Source: Lachnospiraceae bacterium (GTDB lineage: Bacteria; Bacillota; Clostridia; Lachnospirales; Lachnospiraceae). From it: DNA of 8,501 nucleotides. The translations under genes and the position numbers were made by a program. Position 1 is the first letter of the stretch; each line of letters begins with the position of its first letter. Under the pieces are notes generated by a model. It made no database searches and was not told the origin of the DNA. It saw nothing but the letters and a program-made list of their open reading frames with translations. Shown here piece by piece: positions 1-6,267 of the stretch. The stretch is taken from assembly GCA_016282215.1 (NCBI GenBank), contig JAEEKC010000339.1:1-8501 (forward strand), given 5' to 3'.

Positions 1-230
1 ACCGCATCCGGATAAGGGATCGTATCATAACGGGTTTGGCTGTTTACCGGCAAAAGCACATTGACGTGGCTTTGCAGCATGTTCTGAATATCCGCAAACT
101 CCGCAAGTTTCCCTGAACTCGGCAGCGAATCAAGTATCATATTGGTAATGGGATATATCGACCATGCCTGCAGCTGTCTGTGTTTTTTTGCTCTCATTCC
201 CTGCGGGATTATGTTTTCTGTTTCTTTCAT
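1..230 (-). CDS. N-terminus of an unrecognised protein, cut by the left window edge
   Basis: An open frame starts at the ATG at 230-228 and runs 76 full codons to the window edge without a stop. It begins MKETENIIPQGMRAKKHRQ and continues with a run containing WSIYPITNMILDSLPSSG and later VNVLLPVNSQTRYDTIPYP. The start is supported by AAAGAGGA (242-235) about five bases upstream and by an extended -10 promoter further up (324-332). There is no signal peptide or membrane segment in the visible part, and the first 20 residues are basic (RAKKHR), so a cytoplasmic protein is more likely. I do not recognise the family and assign no function. It lies about 200 bp downstream of the secreted-protein gene on the same strand; with its own promoter-like box it is probably a separate transcription unit. 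That it is a real gene is fairly sure because of the ribosome binding site and the normal-looking codon use. Confidence 0.68.
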   Translation of the reverse strand, partial: MKETENIIPQGMRAKKHRQLQAWSIYPITNMILDSLPSSGKLAEFADIQNMLQSHVNVLLPVNSQTRYDTIPYPDA

Positions 231-426
231 GGTATCCTCTTTGTGAAATCCTCTCCTCTTTATTCCGGAAAGTTTTCATGCGTTCTCTTACTCTTTTCCG
301 CTATTTACTGCAACCTTTCACATATAATACCATGAAAAGACGAAAACCGTTGCAGAGAAATCAAAATGGCAGGGTTCCATCACCTCATTTTCGGAATTGT
401 TATGATCATCCGACCATATAGCCTCC
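231..426. other. Intergenic spacer with leader of the left-edge gene
   Basis: This 196-bp gap separates the secreted-protein gene from the left-edge gene. It holds an extended -10 box, a 7-bp inverted repeat (CTGCAAC at 308-314 with GTTGCAG at 349-355) spanning that box, and a weak copy of the leader motif (273-293, minus-strand GTAAGAGAACGCATGAAAA). A second SD-like AAGGAGG follows the upstream stop codon directly (plus-strand CCTCCTTA, about 421-428), but only a three-codon frame follows it. I see no convincing intrinsic terminator for the secreted-protein gene. Confidence 0.5.
324..332 (-). promoter_or_regulatory. Extended -10 promoter of the left-edge gene
   Basis: The minus strand reads TGGTATTAT, which fits the extended -10 form TGnTATAAT with one mismatch. 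No good -35 box lies 16-18 bp upstream, as is usual for extended -10 promoters. It would place the transcript start near 317, giving a leader of about 85 bases before the ATG at 230. The box sits inside an inverted repeat with arms at 308-314 and 349-355, so it might be controlled by a factor binding there. This is motif evidence only. Confidence 0.38.
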
Positions 427-2124
427 TTATTTCTTAACGATGATCTTAACTGTCTTCTTCGCACTCTCATATGCGTCCGTTCCCTTTGCGGTCACGGTAA
501 TGGTATAGGTACCCTTTTTACATTTTTTTGGTACGGTCACTTTGCCTTTTTTCGATACTTTGATCCCGGCTTTTTTTGCCTTTTTGCTTAAGGTATAGGT
601 CACGCTGCCCTTCGCTTTTTTCACACCGATGCTGAAAGTTTTCTTCTTTTTCAGATTCTTTGAGCGGCTGTAGGTTTTCCTGGCGACCTTAATGGTCATG
701 GGATTTGCTGCTTTTGTTCCGGTCGCTGTGGCCTGATCATTTTTTTCTTGTCCCTGCGAAGGGGTGGTGCCGGTCTGCTGACCGGTGCCACTCTGCTGGC
801 CGCTTCCTGCTTTCACTGCTTTGAGGGAAATATCATCAAATGCGCCCCTTGTATACTCGCCGGAAGGAACGCCGGCGCCGTAATACCTTGCATAAGCGGC
901 ATTTAAAAATACTCTGGCATAAGCCGCCTTGGCCGGAACCGTTACCGTCACGGTCTGCTCCTGCCAGCCAGATTGTGCATCACCGGTATTAGCCGCTGTT
1001 TTGGAAAGAAGGACACTGCCTGCATTATCATAAATGGCCATAGAAATATCGCCTTCGCCGCCGACAAAACCGTCAAGCACAAGGCTGCTTCCCTGGGCAA
1101 CAGCTGAAAGATCCACCTGCTGATAAATGGTCACCGTTGATGTATTATCATCCTTGTTATCAAATGCCAGATCATCTGCAAGATAGAAAGATCCGCCGCT
1201 GTCATTCTTATGATCAGAATTGGCCCAGAAGAAATCAGAGGCTATGCTGTAGGTACCGCTGTGGGGCGACACATTCGTGTATGAGAAAAAGTCGGTTTTT
1301 CCAACCGTGCGAAAGACCACAAAATCCTCATATTCGTAGAACCATCCGTCCAGATTTCCGCTTTCACCGCCGCCGTTTTTCAGGCATTCACCTTCGGCCG
1401 GCGCTTTTGTTACTGTATAAGAAGGTGCTTTTCTGACAGTCAGTGAAACATCATCAAAACCGCCTCTGGTATATTCAGAAAGCGGATCACCATAACCGCC
1501 AAGCGCTCTGTGAAAAGCAGCCAGCAAAGAAACCCTGCAGGTCTTTGCATTTGCGGGGATCTTAAAACTTGCCCGCTGGTATTTCCAGTCATTATCGTCT
1601 TTCACCGACCTGTCCTTTGCGGCATATTCATCCAGTTTCGTGCCCTCTGCATCCCAAAATGACGCTTTGATATTGCCCTCGGCTGTGACATAGCCTCTCA
1701 AAATCAGTTCCGTTCCCGCTGCCAGCTGAGAAACATCCACATCCTGATAGAGTTCTACCGCGGTGTTCATATCGTCATCCTCAGGAAATGTAAGAAGCGT
1801 AGATAGTTTCCAGCTAAACGTATCGTAGCAGATAATATACGCATCCGACACAATACTGTATTTCCCTGAATTCGGCTTTACCGCATTCGGCGAATAAGAA
1901 TCAAAATCACTTTCCTCCTGTGCCTCAAACACGGTATCATAGCCGGTATATTCATGTTTCCACCCGCTGATATCTCCGGTTTCACCGCCGCCATTTTGTA
2001 AAAGGTTCCCTTCCGCGGGGATCGTGTTTCCAGGCTCAGCAAGTGCTGCAACGCTAAAAGCTGCGGTCAAAAGCACCGTGCTGAAAAGTCCTATGATCGT
2101 CCGTTTTACATTGTTCTTTTTCAT
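427..2124 (-). CDS. Secreted surface protein with two tandem jelly-roll-like binding modules and a lysine-rich Ig-like tail
   Basis: The 565-residue product starts at an ATG preceded by a near-perfect ribosome binding site. Residues 1-29 are a classical signal peptide (basic MKKNNVKR, hydrophobic core, cleavage expected after AALA). Two related modules follow at about 36-232 and 243-438. Each opens with NGGGE(T/S)G(D/N)-hydrophobic-x-GW and closes with EYTRG-(G/A)-FDD(V/I)SL, the layout of CBM4/9/22-like beta-sandwich carbohydrate-binding modules. A Gly/Gln/Thr-rich linker (439-474) leads to a 91-residue C-terminal domain with 28 lysines and only two acidic residues, resembling the Ig-like tails of Lachnospiraceae surface proteins. 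No catalytic domain, LPXTG motif or membrane anchor is visible. I infer an exported glycan-binding or adhesion protein held at the wall by its basic tail. It starts 70 bp after the sensor kinase gene with no terminator between, so the two probably share a transcript. Secretion is well supported; the ligand is unknown. Confidence 0.85.
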   Translation of the reverse strand: MKKNNVKRTIIGLFSTVLLTAAFSVAALAEPGNTIPAEGNLLQNGGGETGDISGWKHEYTGYDTVFEAQEESDFDSYSPNAVKPNSGKYSIVSDAYIICYDTFSWKLSTLLTFPEDDDMNTAVELYQDVDVSQLAAGTELILRGYVTAEGNIKASFWDAEGTKLDEYAAKDRSVKDDNDWKYQRASFKIPANAKTCRVSLLAAFHRALGGYGDPLSEYTRGGFDDVSLTVRKAPSYTVTKAPAEGECLKNGGGESGNLDGWFYEYEDFVVFRTVGKTDFFSYTNVSPHSGTYSIASDFFWANSDHKNDSGGSFYLADDLAFDNKDDNTSTVTIYQQVDLSAVAQGSSLVLDGFVGGEGDISMAIYDNAGSVLLSKTAANTGDAQSGWQEQTVTVTVPAKAAYARVFLNAAYARYYGAGVPSGEYTRGAFDDISLKAVKAGSGQQSGTGQQTGTTPSQGQEKNDQATATGTKAANPMTIKVARKTYSRSKNLKKKKTFSIGVKKAKGSVTYTLSKKAKKAGIKVSKKGKVTVPKKCKKGTYTITVTAKGTDAYESAKKTVKIIVKK

Positions 2125-2131
2125 CTGCCAT

Positions 2132-2138
2132 CCTCCTT
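2132..2138 (-). promoter_or_regulatory. Strong ribosome binding site of the secreted-protein gene
   Basis: The minus strand reads AAGGAGG, complementary to the 3' end of 16S rRNA, seven bases before the ATG at 2124. It fixes the start of the secreted protein and predicts strong translation. No convincing promoter was found in the 70-bp gap behind the kinase gene, so translation probably occurs from the kinase transcript. Confidence 0.8.
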
Positions 2139-2193
2139 AATCGTATTATTTTTCCCTTCTTCTGTATCCTCATAATGAGATGATGATTGCTCA

Positions 2194-5133
2194 TCAACCT
2201 AACAACTCTTTCAGCGTCTTCATGATTTCCGGAATATCATATGGTTTTGCAAGATATCCGTTCATGCCGGCATCCATGGCGATCTGCCGGTCCTCTTCAA
2301 AAGCATTTGCCGTCACCGCCACAATAGGGATCTCAGACTTTTCTTTATCGTCCAGCGCACGGATCTGCCTTGTTGCTTCATAGCCGTCCATTTGGGGCAT
2401 CTGGATATCCATCAGGATCATATCATAAAACCCGGCAGCTGCCGATTTCATTTTTTCCACTGCCTGCGTTCCGTCGCCTGCGATATCCACTTCAAATCCG
2501 ACGGTTGTTAAAATATTCTCTGCAAGGATCTGATTCATCTGGTTATCTTCCGCCAGCAATACCCGTTTCCCTGAAAAATCGGGCAATGCCTGCTGGTCAT
2601 TTTTCTTCTCATCCTCTGCTGCCAAAGCGCGCTTCCCCTGCGGCCCAGGCGTTGGCTCAAACTTAGCGGTTTCGCTGCTGATCCTGCACGGAAGCTGTAC
2701 GACAAACTCGCTTCCCTTGCCCTCCGCAGAATGCACCGTGATCATGCCGCCCATCATATCGACTATGTGCTTTGCGATGGCCATACCAAGGCCGGTTCCC
2801 TGTATGCCGCTGACCGTGCTTGTTTTTTCACGGGAAAATGCTTCAAATATCGTCTTTTGAAATTCCTCGCTCATACCGATCCCGTTATCTTTGATCCGGA
2901 ATTCAAAATTCGCTGTTTTGTCGTCAGTCGATGGTTTCTCGATCACCTGAAAACTGATCTTGCCGCCTGCAGGCGTAAACTTGATCGCATTGGACAAAAT
3001 GTTTAACAGCACCTGGTTCAGCCGGAGCTTGTCCGCAATAATATCTTCATGTGTCACATCCTGTGTGTCAACAGACAGTTCGAGCTGCCCAGCTGTGATA
3101 TTGGGCTGGATGATCGTCCGCAGGTCGCGGATCACGTCCGGCAGATGCACCTGCGCCTCTTCGATGGTGACATTACCGCTTTCAATGCGGCTCATGTCGA
3201 GTACATCATTGATCAGCGACAAAAGATGCTGGCTGGAAACGGAGATTTTTCCGAGATAATCCTGCATCAGCTCCGGATTGTCGAGATGAGAAGCCGCCAG
3301 CGCAGTGAAGCCGACTATGGCATTCATCGGTGTGCGGATATCATGGGACATGTTGTTCAGAAAAACTGTTTTGGCCCGGTTGGCCTGCTCCGCAGCGATC
3401 AATGCATCCGACAGAGCTTTCTGGCTCTCGGCCAGCTCCCTGTTTTTCACTTCCAGTTCCTGCCGCGCTGTTTCCTTTTCCCTGACTTCTTTCCTCGTAC
3501 GTCTGACATCACGCACCAGCAAAAATACGATCAATGCCGCGACGGCAAGAAGAAGCAAACTGACGATCGCCATATGATCCCGGACCATATCCAGAAAACT
3601 GTAGGAATACAGGCCGCCGGTATAGCGGTATGAAATATTCTGTGCATAGTCACTGCCCAGTACATTGATCCCGCGATTTAAGAGTTTCAGCAAACCTTCA
3701 TTACCGATCTTCACGCCAAAGCAGCGGTCATCATTATAGCTTGATTGCCGGATCGAAAGATTCTCGTATTTTCTGTTTTTTAATATTTCATTTGCACGAA
3801 GTCCATTTAATGTCGTACATGTGGCCCTGCCGGAAAGAACGCCTGCCAGGCTGTCTTCGATGGAAGGATAGAATATAACTTCTGCATTCGGATAATTCGT
3901 CCGCACATAATAATACTGCATGCGGTTATTTTTATTGACCGCAAAGCGCGTGGTTGTTGTCTCGGTGAAATCTCCCCGGCAGACTAGCGCGGTAGGTGCC
4001 GAAACAACAGGACTTGACTGGTAGATGCCGTTCTCTTCTGAGTAGTACAATCCGCCGCCCACCGGAAAAGCCACATCGATGACGCCGGAAGTCAGGTCTG
4101 CTATCATATCATCATAACTCTGATATCCGTCAAAGGTCACACTCATCTCCGTGCCGCCCAGGGATTTTATGATATCCGGTATCATGTCTTTTACAATACC
4201 GGTCGCATTGCCGTCTGCATCCGTATCACTGTAGGGAAGGTAGTTTTTCAGATAACCGACCTTCAGGGTGTCATGAGTGTCCATCCACTCCCGCTCGGCC
4301 TGTGAAAAAGCCTTTGCGTTCACACTTAATGAGTAATATTTTGCCCTCAGGGAACTTAAATAATTCGGCTCTTCCGCAGCCAGCATCGTCTGCGCCAAGT
4401 TCAGCTCCGCCAGCAGATCCGGCCGGTTTTTATTTGTGCACAGATAATAATCAGATGTTCCGAAAACCGTCAGAACTTCTGAGTGTTCTCTGCCGCGGGC
4501 GCCATCGCTCTCCGCAGCGAGAACGTCCACTTCACGGGAATCAAAAGCCTCAAACAAATGTGTGTAATCCGGATAGGTAATAACCTTCGCATCCACATGA
4601 TGCTCATCCAGGTATTGATGCAGGACATCCACCATGGCACTGTCCAGCACACCGATCTTGCATCCGTTCAATGTGGCGGGATCGGCGGTAATGTCCCTGT
4701 CTTCATCATACTTGACAAGGTAATAAGATTCGTTGCCCATAACGGCATCCGGATATCCGATCAGCGCCGCCCGTTCTTCCCTGAAGGCCAGGCCCGCAAG
4801 CAGATCGATATCGCCGTCAAGGAGCATTTGGTAAAGATCTCCAAACTCGCCGTAGACATATTCATATTCCCAGCCGGTGTATTCCGAAAGCTTGCGGTAG
4901 TATTCATAGGCGTAGCCGCTTTTCACCTGCCCTTCGCCGGCACCCTCCTGAAACACTTCATTTTCGTAATAACCTACGCGTACGACCTCAGCCGTGGTGT
5001 CGCCATATGCGGGAGCAGACCTCCAGACAAGGCCGAGCACCATCGTGCAGACAAAGAAGATCAGTCTGCAAAATTGACCATTCATTTTTCGACTTTGTTT
5101 TTTCATATCGGACTTTACACGGTCATTCATCAT
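2194..5133 (-). CDS. Hybrid sensor histidine kinase with two extracellular solute-binding-type sensor domains and a receiver domain
   Basis: A membrane sensor kinase of 979 residues, counted from the ATG at 5133. An N-terminal signal/anchor (about 23-43, LIFFVCTMVLGLVW) is followed by two SBP_bac_3-like domains outside the membrane (about 48-266 and 288-506), a transmembrane helix (about 521-540) and a coiled coil (about 544-588). The kinase core has the HisKA site MSHDIRTPMN with phospho-acceptor His597, the N box with Asn715, DNGIG (749-753) and GTGLG (779-783). A C-terminal receiver has the acidic pair ED near 862-863, phospho-acceptor Asp909 in MDIQMP, Thr941 and Lys963. The layout is BvgS/EvgS-like but without an HPt domain, so phosphate presumably passes to a separate HPt or response regulator not in this window. 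The frame stays open to an ATG at 5184, but only the ATG at 5133 has an AAGGAG upstream. The first 17 extra residues would be one copy of a 17-residue repeat. The sensed ligand, perhaps an amino acid or similar small solute, is inference. Confidence 0.9.
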   Translation of the reverse strand: MMNDRVKSDMKKQSRKMNGQFCRLIFFVCTMVLGLVWRSAPAYGDTTAEVVRVGYYENEVFQEGAGEGQVKSGYAYEYYRKLSEYTGWEYEYVYGEFGDLYQMLLDGDIDLLAGLAFREERAALIGYPDAVMGNESYYLVKYDEDRDITADPATLNGCKIGVLDSAMVDVLHQYLDEHHVDAKVITYPDYTHLFEAFDSREVDVLAAESDGARGREHSEVLTVFGTSDYYLCTNKNRPDLLAELNLAQTMLAAEEPNYLSSLRAKYYSLSVNAKAFSQAEREWMDTHDTLKVGYLKNYLPYSDTDADGNATGIVKDMIPDIIKSLGGTEMSVTFDGYQSYDDMIADLTSGVIDVAFPVGGGLYYSEENGIYQSSPVVSAPTALVCRGDFTETTTTRFAVNKNNRMQYYYVRTNYPNAEVIFYPSIEDSLAGVLSGRATCTTLNGLRANEILKNRKYENLSIRQSSYNDDRCFGVKIGNEGLLKLLNRGINVLGSDYAQNISYRYTGGLYSYSFLDMVRDHMAIVSLLLLAVAALIVFLLVRDVRRTRKEVREKETARQELEVKNRELAESQKALSDALIAAEQANRAKTVFLNNMSHDIRTPMNAIVGFTALAASHLDNPELMQDYLGKISVSSQHLLSLINDVLDMSRIESGNVTIEEAQVHLPDVIRDLRTIIQPNITAGQLELSVDTQDVTHEDIIADKLRLNQVLLNILSNAIKFTPAGGKISFQVIEKPSTDDKTANFEFRIKDNGIGMSEEFQKTIFEAFSREKTSTVSGIQGTGLGMAIAKHIVDMMGGMITVHSAEGKGSEFVVQLPCRISSETAKFEPTPGPQGKRALAAEDEKKNDQQALPDFSGKRVLLAEDNQMNQILAENILTTVGFEVDIAGDGTQAVEKMKSAAAGFYDMILMDIQMPQMDGYEATRQIRALDDKEKSEIPIVAVTANAFEEDRQIAMDAGMNGYLAKPYDIPEIMKTLKELLG

Positions 5134-5230
5134 TCGTTTTTCGGCTCCTTTTTTCATATCGAACTTTACACGATCATTCATCATTCATTTTCGGCTGCGT
5201 ATTTTCATGCCGGATTATTCACTGTCCTAC
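5082..5230 (-). repeat. Three tandem 51-bp repeat units across the kinase leader and start
   Basis: The motif TCATATCG recurs at 5103 and 5154, with the variant TCATGCCG at 5205, giving an exact 51-bp period. The first two units are nearly identical over CATATCG(G/A)ACTTTACACG(G/A)TC and the following TTCATCATTC; the third, at the promoter-proximal end, is degenerate. Because 51 is a multiple of three, two units remain in frame and encode MMNDRVKFDMKKGAEKR and MMNDRVKSDMKKQSRKM. On the minus strand the core reads GTAAAGTTCGATATGAAAA. Related copies lie upstream of cpaF and of the phosphatase, so this looks like a non-coding leader repeat that the open frame happens to run through. Confidence 0.75.
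5145..5150 (-). promoter_or_regulatory. Ribosome binding site that favours the downstream start of the kinase
   Basis: The minus strand reads AAAAAAGGAGCC here, with AAGGAG 11 bases before the ATG at 5133 (14 before the adjacent ATG at 5130). The equivalent position of the neighbouring repeat unit, upstream of the ATG at 5184, reads TACGCAGCC and has lost the SD. This argues for initiation at 5133/5130, although the spacing is slightly long. Confidence 0.55.
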
Positions 5231-5245
5231 CGGGAATATGAAAGT

Positions 5246-5254
5246 ATTATACCA
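5246..5254 (-). promoter_or_regulatory. Extended -10 sigma-A promoter of the kinase operon
   Basis: The minus strand reads TGGTATAAT, a perfect extended -10 (TGn plus TATAAT). The -35 position is poor (TAGTGC at 17-bp spacing), compatible with an extended -10 promoter. Transcription would begin near 5239, so the leader of about 105 bases would contain the 51-bp repeat units. It is the only good promoter for the kinase and the secreted-protein gene. Confidence 0.6.
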
Positions 5255-5290
5255 AATATCCCCGGATAGCACTACCTTTTTCATACCATA

Positions 5291-5322
5291 GGTTGTCAAA
5301 AAGAACCGTCCCCATTGACAAC
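5291..5322 (-). repeat. 32-bp inverted-repeat element R0
   Basis: The element has perfect 8-bp ends (GTTGTCAA at 5292-5299, TTGACAAC at 5315-5322) around an asymmetric core, AGAACCGTCCCCA. Its first 30 bases are identical to 6234-6263 (R3), 943 bp away and in the same orientation. It starts directly beyond the T run of the phosphatase terminator. From memory, short palindromes with a GGGGACGGTTC core are common in Clostridia and often lie near Y1/REP-associated transposases; none is present here. Confidence 0.8.
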
Positions 5323-5323
5323 T

Positions 5324-5360
5324 AAAAAATCAGCCCTTCCGTTATAAGGAATAGGCTGAT
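5324..5360 (-). terminator. Intrinsic terminator of the phosphatase gene
   Basis: On the minus strand the arm ATCAGCC (5360-5354) pairs with GGCTGAT (5335-5329). Inner TTCC/GGAA pairs continue the stem, a short TTATAAC-type loop closes it, and a run of six T follows (5329-5324). It sits 56 bp after the stop codon and forms a classical Rho-independent terminator. It also isolates the kinase promoter from phosphatase transcription. A further GGGCTGAT copy at 5411-5404 could pair with the ATCAGCC arm and compete with this stem. Confidence 0.8.
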
Positions 5361-5415
5361 CATGCCAGCACGTCTTCTCTTTTTTTCTTCATAGCGGCAC
5401 GTAATCAGCCCTCTT

Positions 5416-6063
5416 TCACAGAAGATCCAACAGTTCCTCGATCGAATCGATGACAAAGTCTGCGCCCGCCTCCTGCAGATGCTTTCTGTCTGAGTTTCCG
5501 TAGGTTACACCGCAGGTATAGACGCCTGCGCTTTTCCCCATCTCCATATCCACCGGCATATCACCCACCACCAGTGCCTGATCAGGCTGAACGGATAACT
5601 CCTTCAGGGTTTTTAAGACCGGATCGGGATAGGGTTTTAACCTCTCTGTATCCTCCCCGCAGAGAATATACTGAAATGTATTATCCATCCCCCATAGCGC
5701 CAGAAATTCCGTCAGAGATTTTCTGTTCCTGGCTGTCGCTATAGTTCTTATAATCTTCCTTTTTTCAAGTTCCACCAGCACTTTGTCAACACCCGGGAAA
5801 CGTTCGGGCGGCATTTCGGCCGTCAGCTCATCGAATCTTCTCCTGTACTCCCGGACAAGAGTATCCAACACCTCTTCCGGCAGGTCCGGATAGAACTTTT
5901 GAAAACCGGCTTTGGCCGTCAGCCCTATGGTAGAGGCACAGGTTTCTTCATCCATCACTGTAAGTCCTGCGTTTTTCATCGTCTCCTGCTTTGCCGTCAC
6001 GATTGGCTTTCTGGTATCGGCAAGCGTGCCGTCAAAATCAAATATCACCACACGGATGTCCAT
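5416..6063 (-). CDS. HAD-superfamily hydrolase, phosphoglycolate phosphatase/PpaX-like
   Basis: A cytoplasmic phosphatase of 215 residues from the ATG at 6063, a normal length for HAD subfamily IA. Motif I is DFDGTLADT with nucleophile Asp9 and acid/base Asp11. Motif II is Thr110 in IATARN. Motif III is Lys143 in RLKPYPDP. Motif IV is GDMPVDMEMGKSAG with Asp168 and Asp172 for Mg binding. A helical cap lies between motifs I and II. The substrate cannot be read from sequence; phosphoglycolate, pyrophosphate or sugar phosphates are the family options. The frame can begin nine bases earlier at a TTG (6072), but AAAGG (6080-6076) is 3 bases from that TTG and 12 from the ATG, so neither start is ideal; MDIRVVIFDFDGTL looks like a complete family N-terminus. 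It has its own promoter and terminator and is bracketed by copies of the 32-bp repeat, standing where tadB would be expected after cpaF. Confidence 0.9.
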   Translation of the reverse strand: MDIRVVIFDFDGTLADTRKPIVTAKQETMKNAGLTVMDEETCASTIGLTAKAGFQKFYPDLPEEVLDTLVREYRRRFDELTAEMPPERFPGVDKVLVELEKRKIIRTIATARNRKSLTEFLALWGMDNTFQYILCGEDTERLKPYPDPVLKTLKELSVQPDQALVVGDMPVDMEMGKSAGVYTCGVTYGNSDRKHLQEAGADFVIDSIEELLDLL

Positions 6064-6093
6064 ATCATTCAATAACCTTTCTTCAATTGATCA

Positions 6094-6115
6094 TTTCAAA
6101 ACAACTTTTGCGATC
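6094..6115 (-). repeat. Leader-motif copy upstream of the phosphatase gene
   Basis: The minus strand reads GATCG-CAAAAGTTG-TTTTGAAA, which aligns with GATCGTGTAAAGTTCGATATGAAA of the kinase leader repeats. The adjoining 13 bases, 6082-6094 (plus TTCAATTGATCAT), are identical to 7725-7737 upstream of cpaF. It lies just past the -10 box, so it should be in the 5' leader of the phosphatase mRNA. Function unknown. Confidence 0.45.
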
Positions 6116-6124
6116 ACCATATCG

Positions 6125-6153
6125 ATTATATCATTAAACTCTAGTTCTGTCAG
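6125..6153 (-). promoter_or_regulatory. Consensus sigma-A promoter of the phosphatase gene
   Basis: The minus strand has a -35 box CTGACA (6153-6148), a 17-bp spacer and a perfect -10 box TATAAT (6130-6125). Only one base of the -35 departs from TTGACA. Transcription would start near 6118, about 55 bases before the ATG. The -35 box abuts the repeat cluster and matches the repeat's own terminal CTGACA, so the repeats may have contributed part of this promoter. Confidence 0.75.
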
Positions 6154-6155
6154 CC

Positions 6156-6229
6156 GGTGTCAGTGGGGACGGTTCTCTCTGACAACCTTGCAATACAGGT
6201 TGTCACAGAGAACCGTCCCCACCTGACAC
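6156..6229. repeat. Large palindrome made of two inverted 32-bp elements (R1 and R2)
   Basis: R1 (6156-6187, plus GGTGTCAGTGGGGACGGTTC and onward) and R2 (6198-6229) are inverted copies separated by a 10-base loop, TTGCAATACA. Their arms pair over about 31 positions with one bulged G and one mismatch, so RNA from either strand would fold into a long hairpin. Each unit also has its own short ends (TGTCAG with CTGACA in R1). There is no T run after either side, so this is not a textbook terminator, but it could stabilise the cpaF transcript or slow polymerase. The arrangement resembles paired REP/BIME elements. Confidence 0.8.
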
Positions 6230-6233
6230 TCAT

Positions 6234-6265
6234 GGTTGTCAAAAAGAACCGTCCCCATTGACACC
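6234..6265 (-). repeat. 32-bp inverted-repeat element R3, adjoining the cpaF stop
   Basis: It has the same orientation as R2 and R0 and 30 bases identical to R0 (5291-5320). It begins two bases beyond the cpaF stop codon (6270-6268), so nothing else fits between the gene and the repeat cluster. Its ends are GGTTGTCA and TGACACC. Confidence 0.8.
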
Positions 6266-6267
6266 CC

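Noticed and set aside
318..380. Twenty-codon frame MEPCHFDFSATVFVFSWYYM between the secreted-protein and left-edge genes
   Set aside because: The SD-like GAGGTG touches the ATG with no spacing and the frame runs through the putative promoter; not supportable.
4483..5241. 252-residue plus-strand open frame opposite the kinase N-terminus
   Set aside because: It is antisense to a kinase with intact domains, lacks a recognisable domain, and its repeated FHIxLYT segments are simply the reverse reading of the 51-bp repeats.
5360..5392. Ten-codon frame MKKKREDVLA after the phosphatase
   Set aside because: There is no ribosome binding site at proper distance and its stop overlaps the terminator stem; it is probably chance.
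6156..6229. Rho-independent terminator for cpaF
   Set aside because: The stem is long and stable, but no T run follows on either strand, so it is listed as a repeat palindrome instead.
5291..6265. CRISPR array from the repeated AACCGTCCCC core
   Set aside because: The copies are irregularly spaced, occur in both orientations and have no uniform spacers; they are dispersed palindromic repeats.
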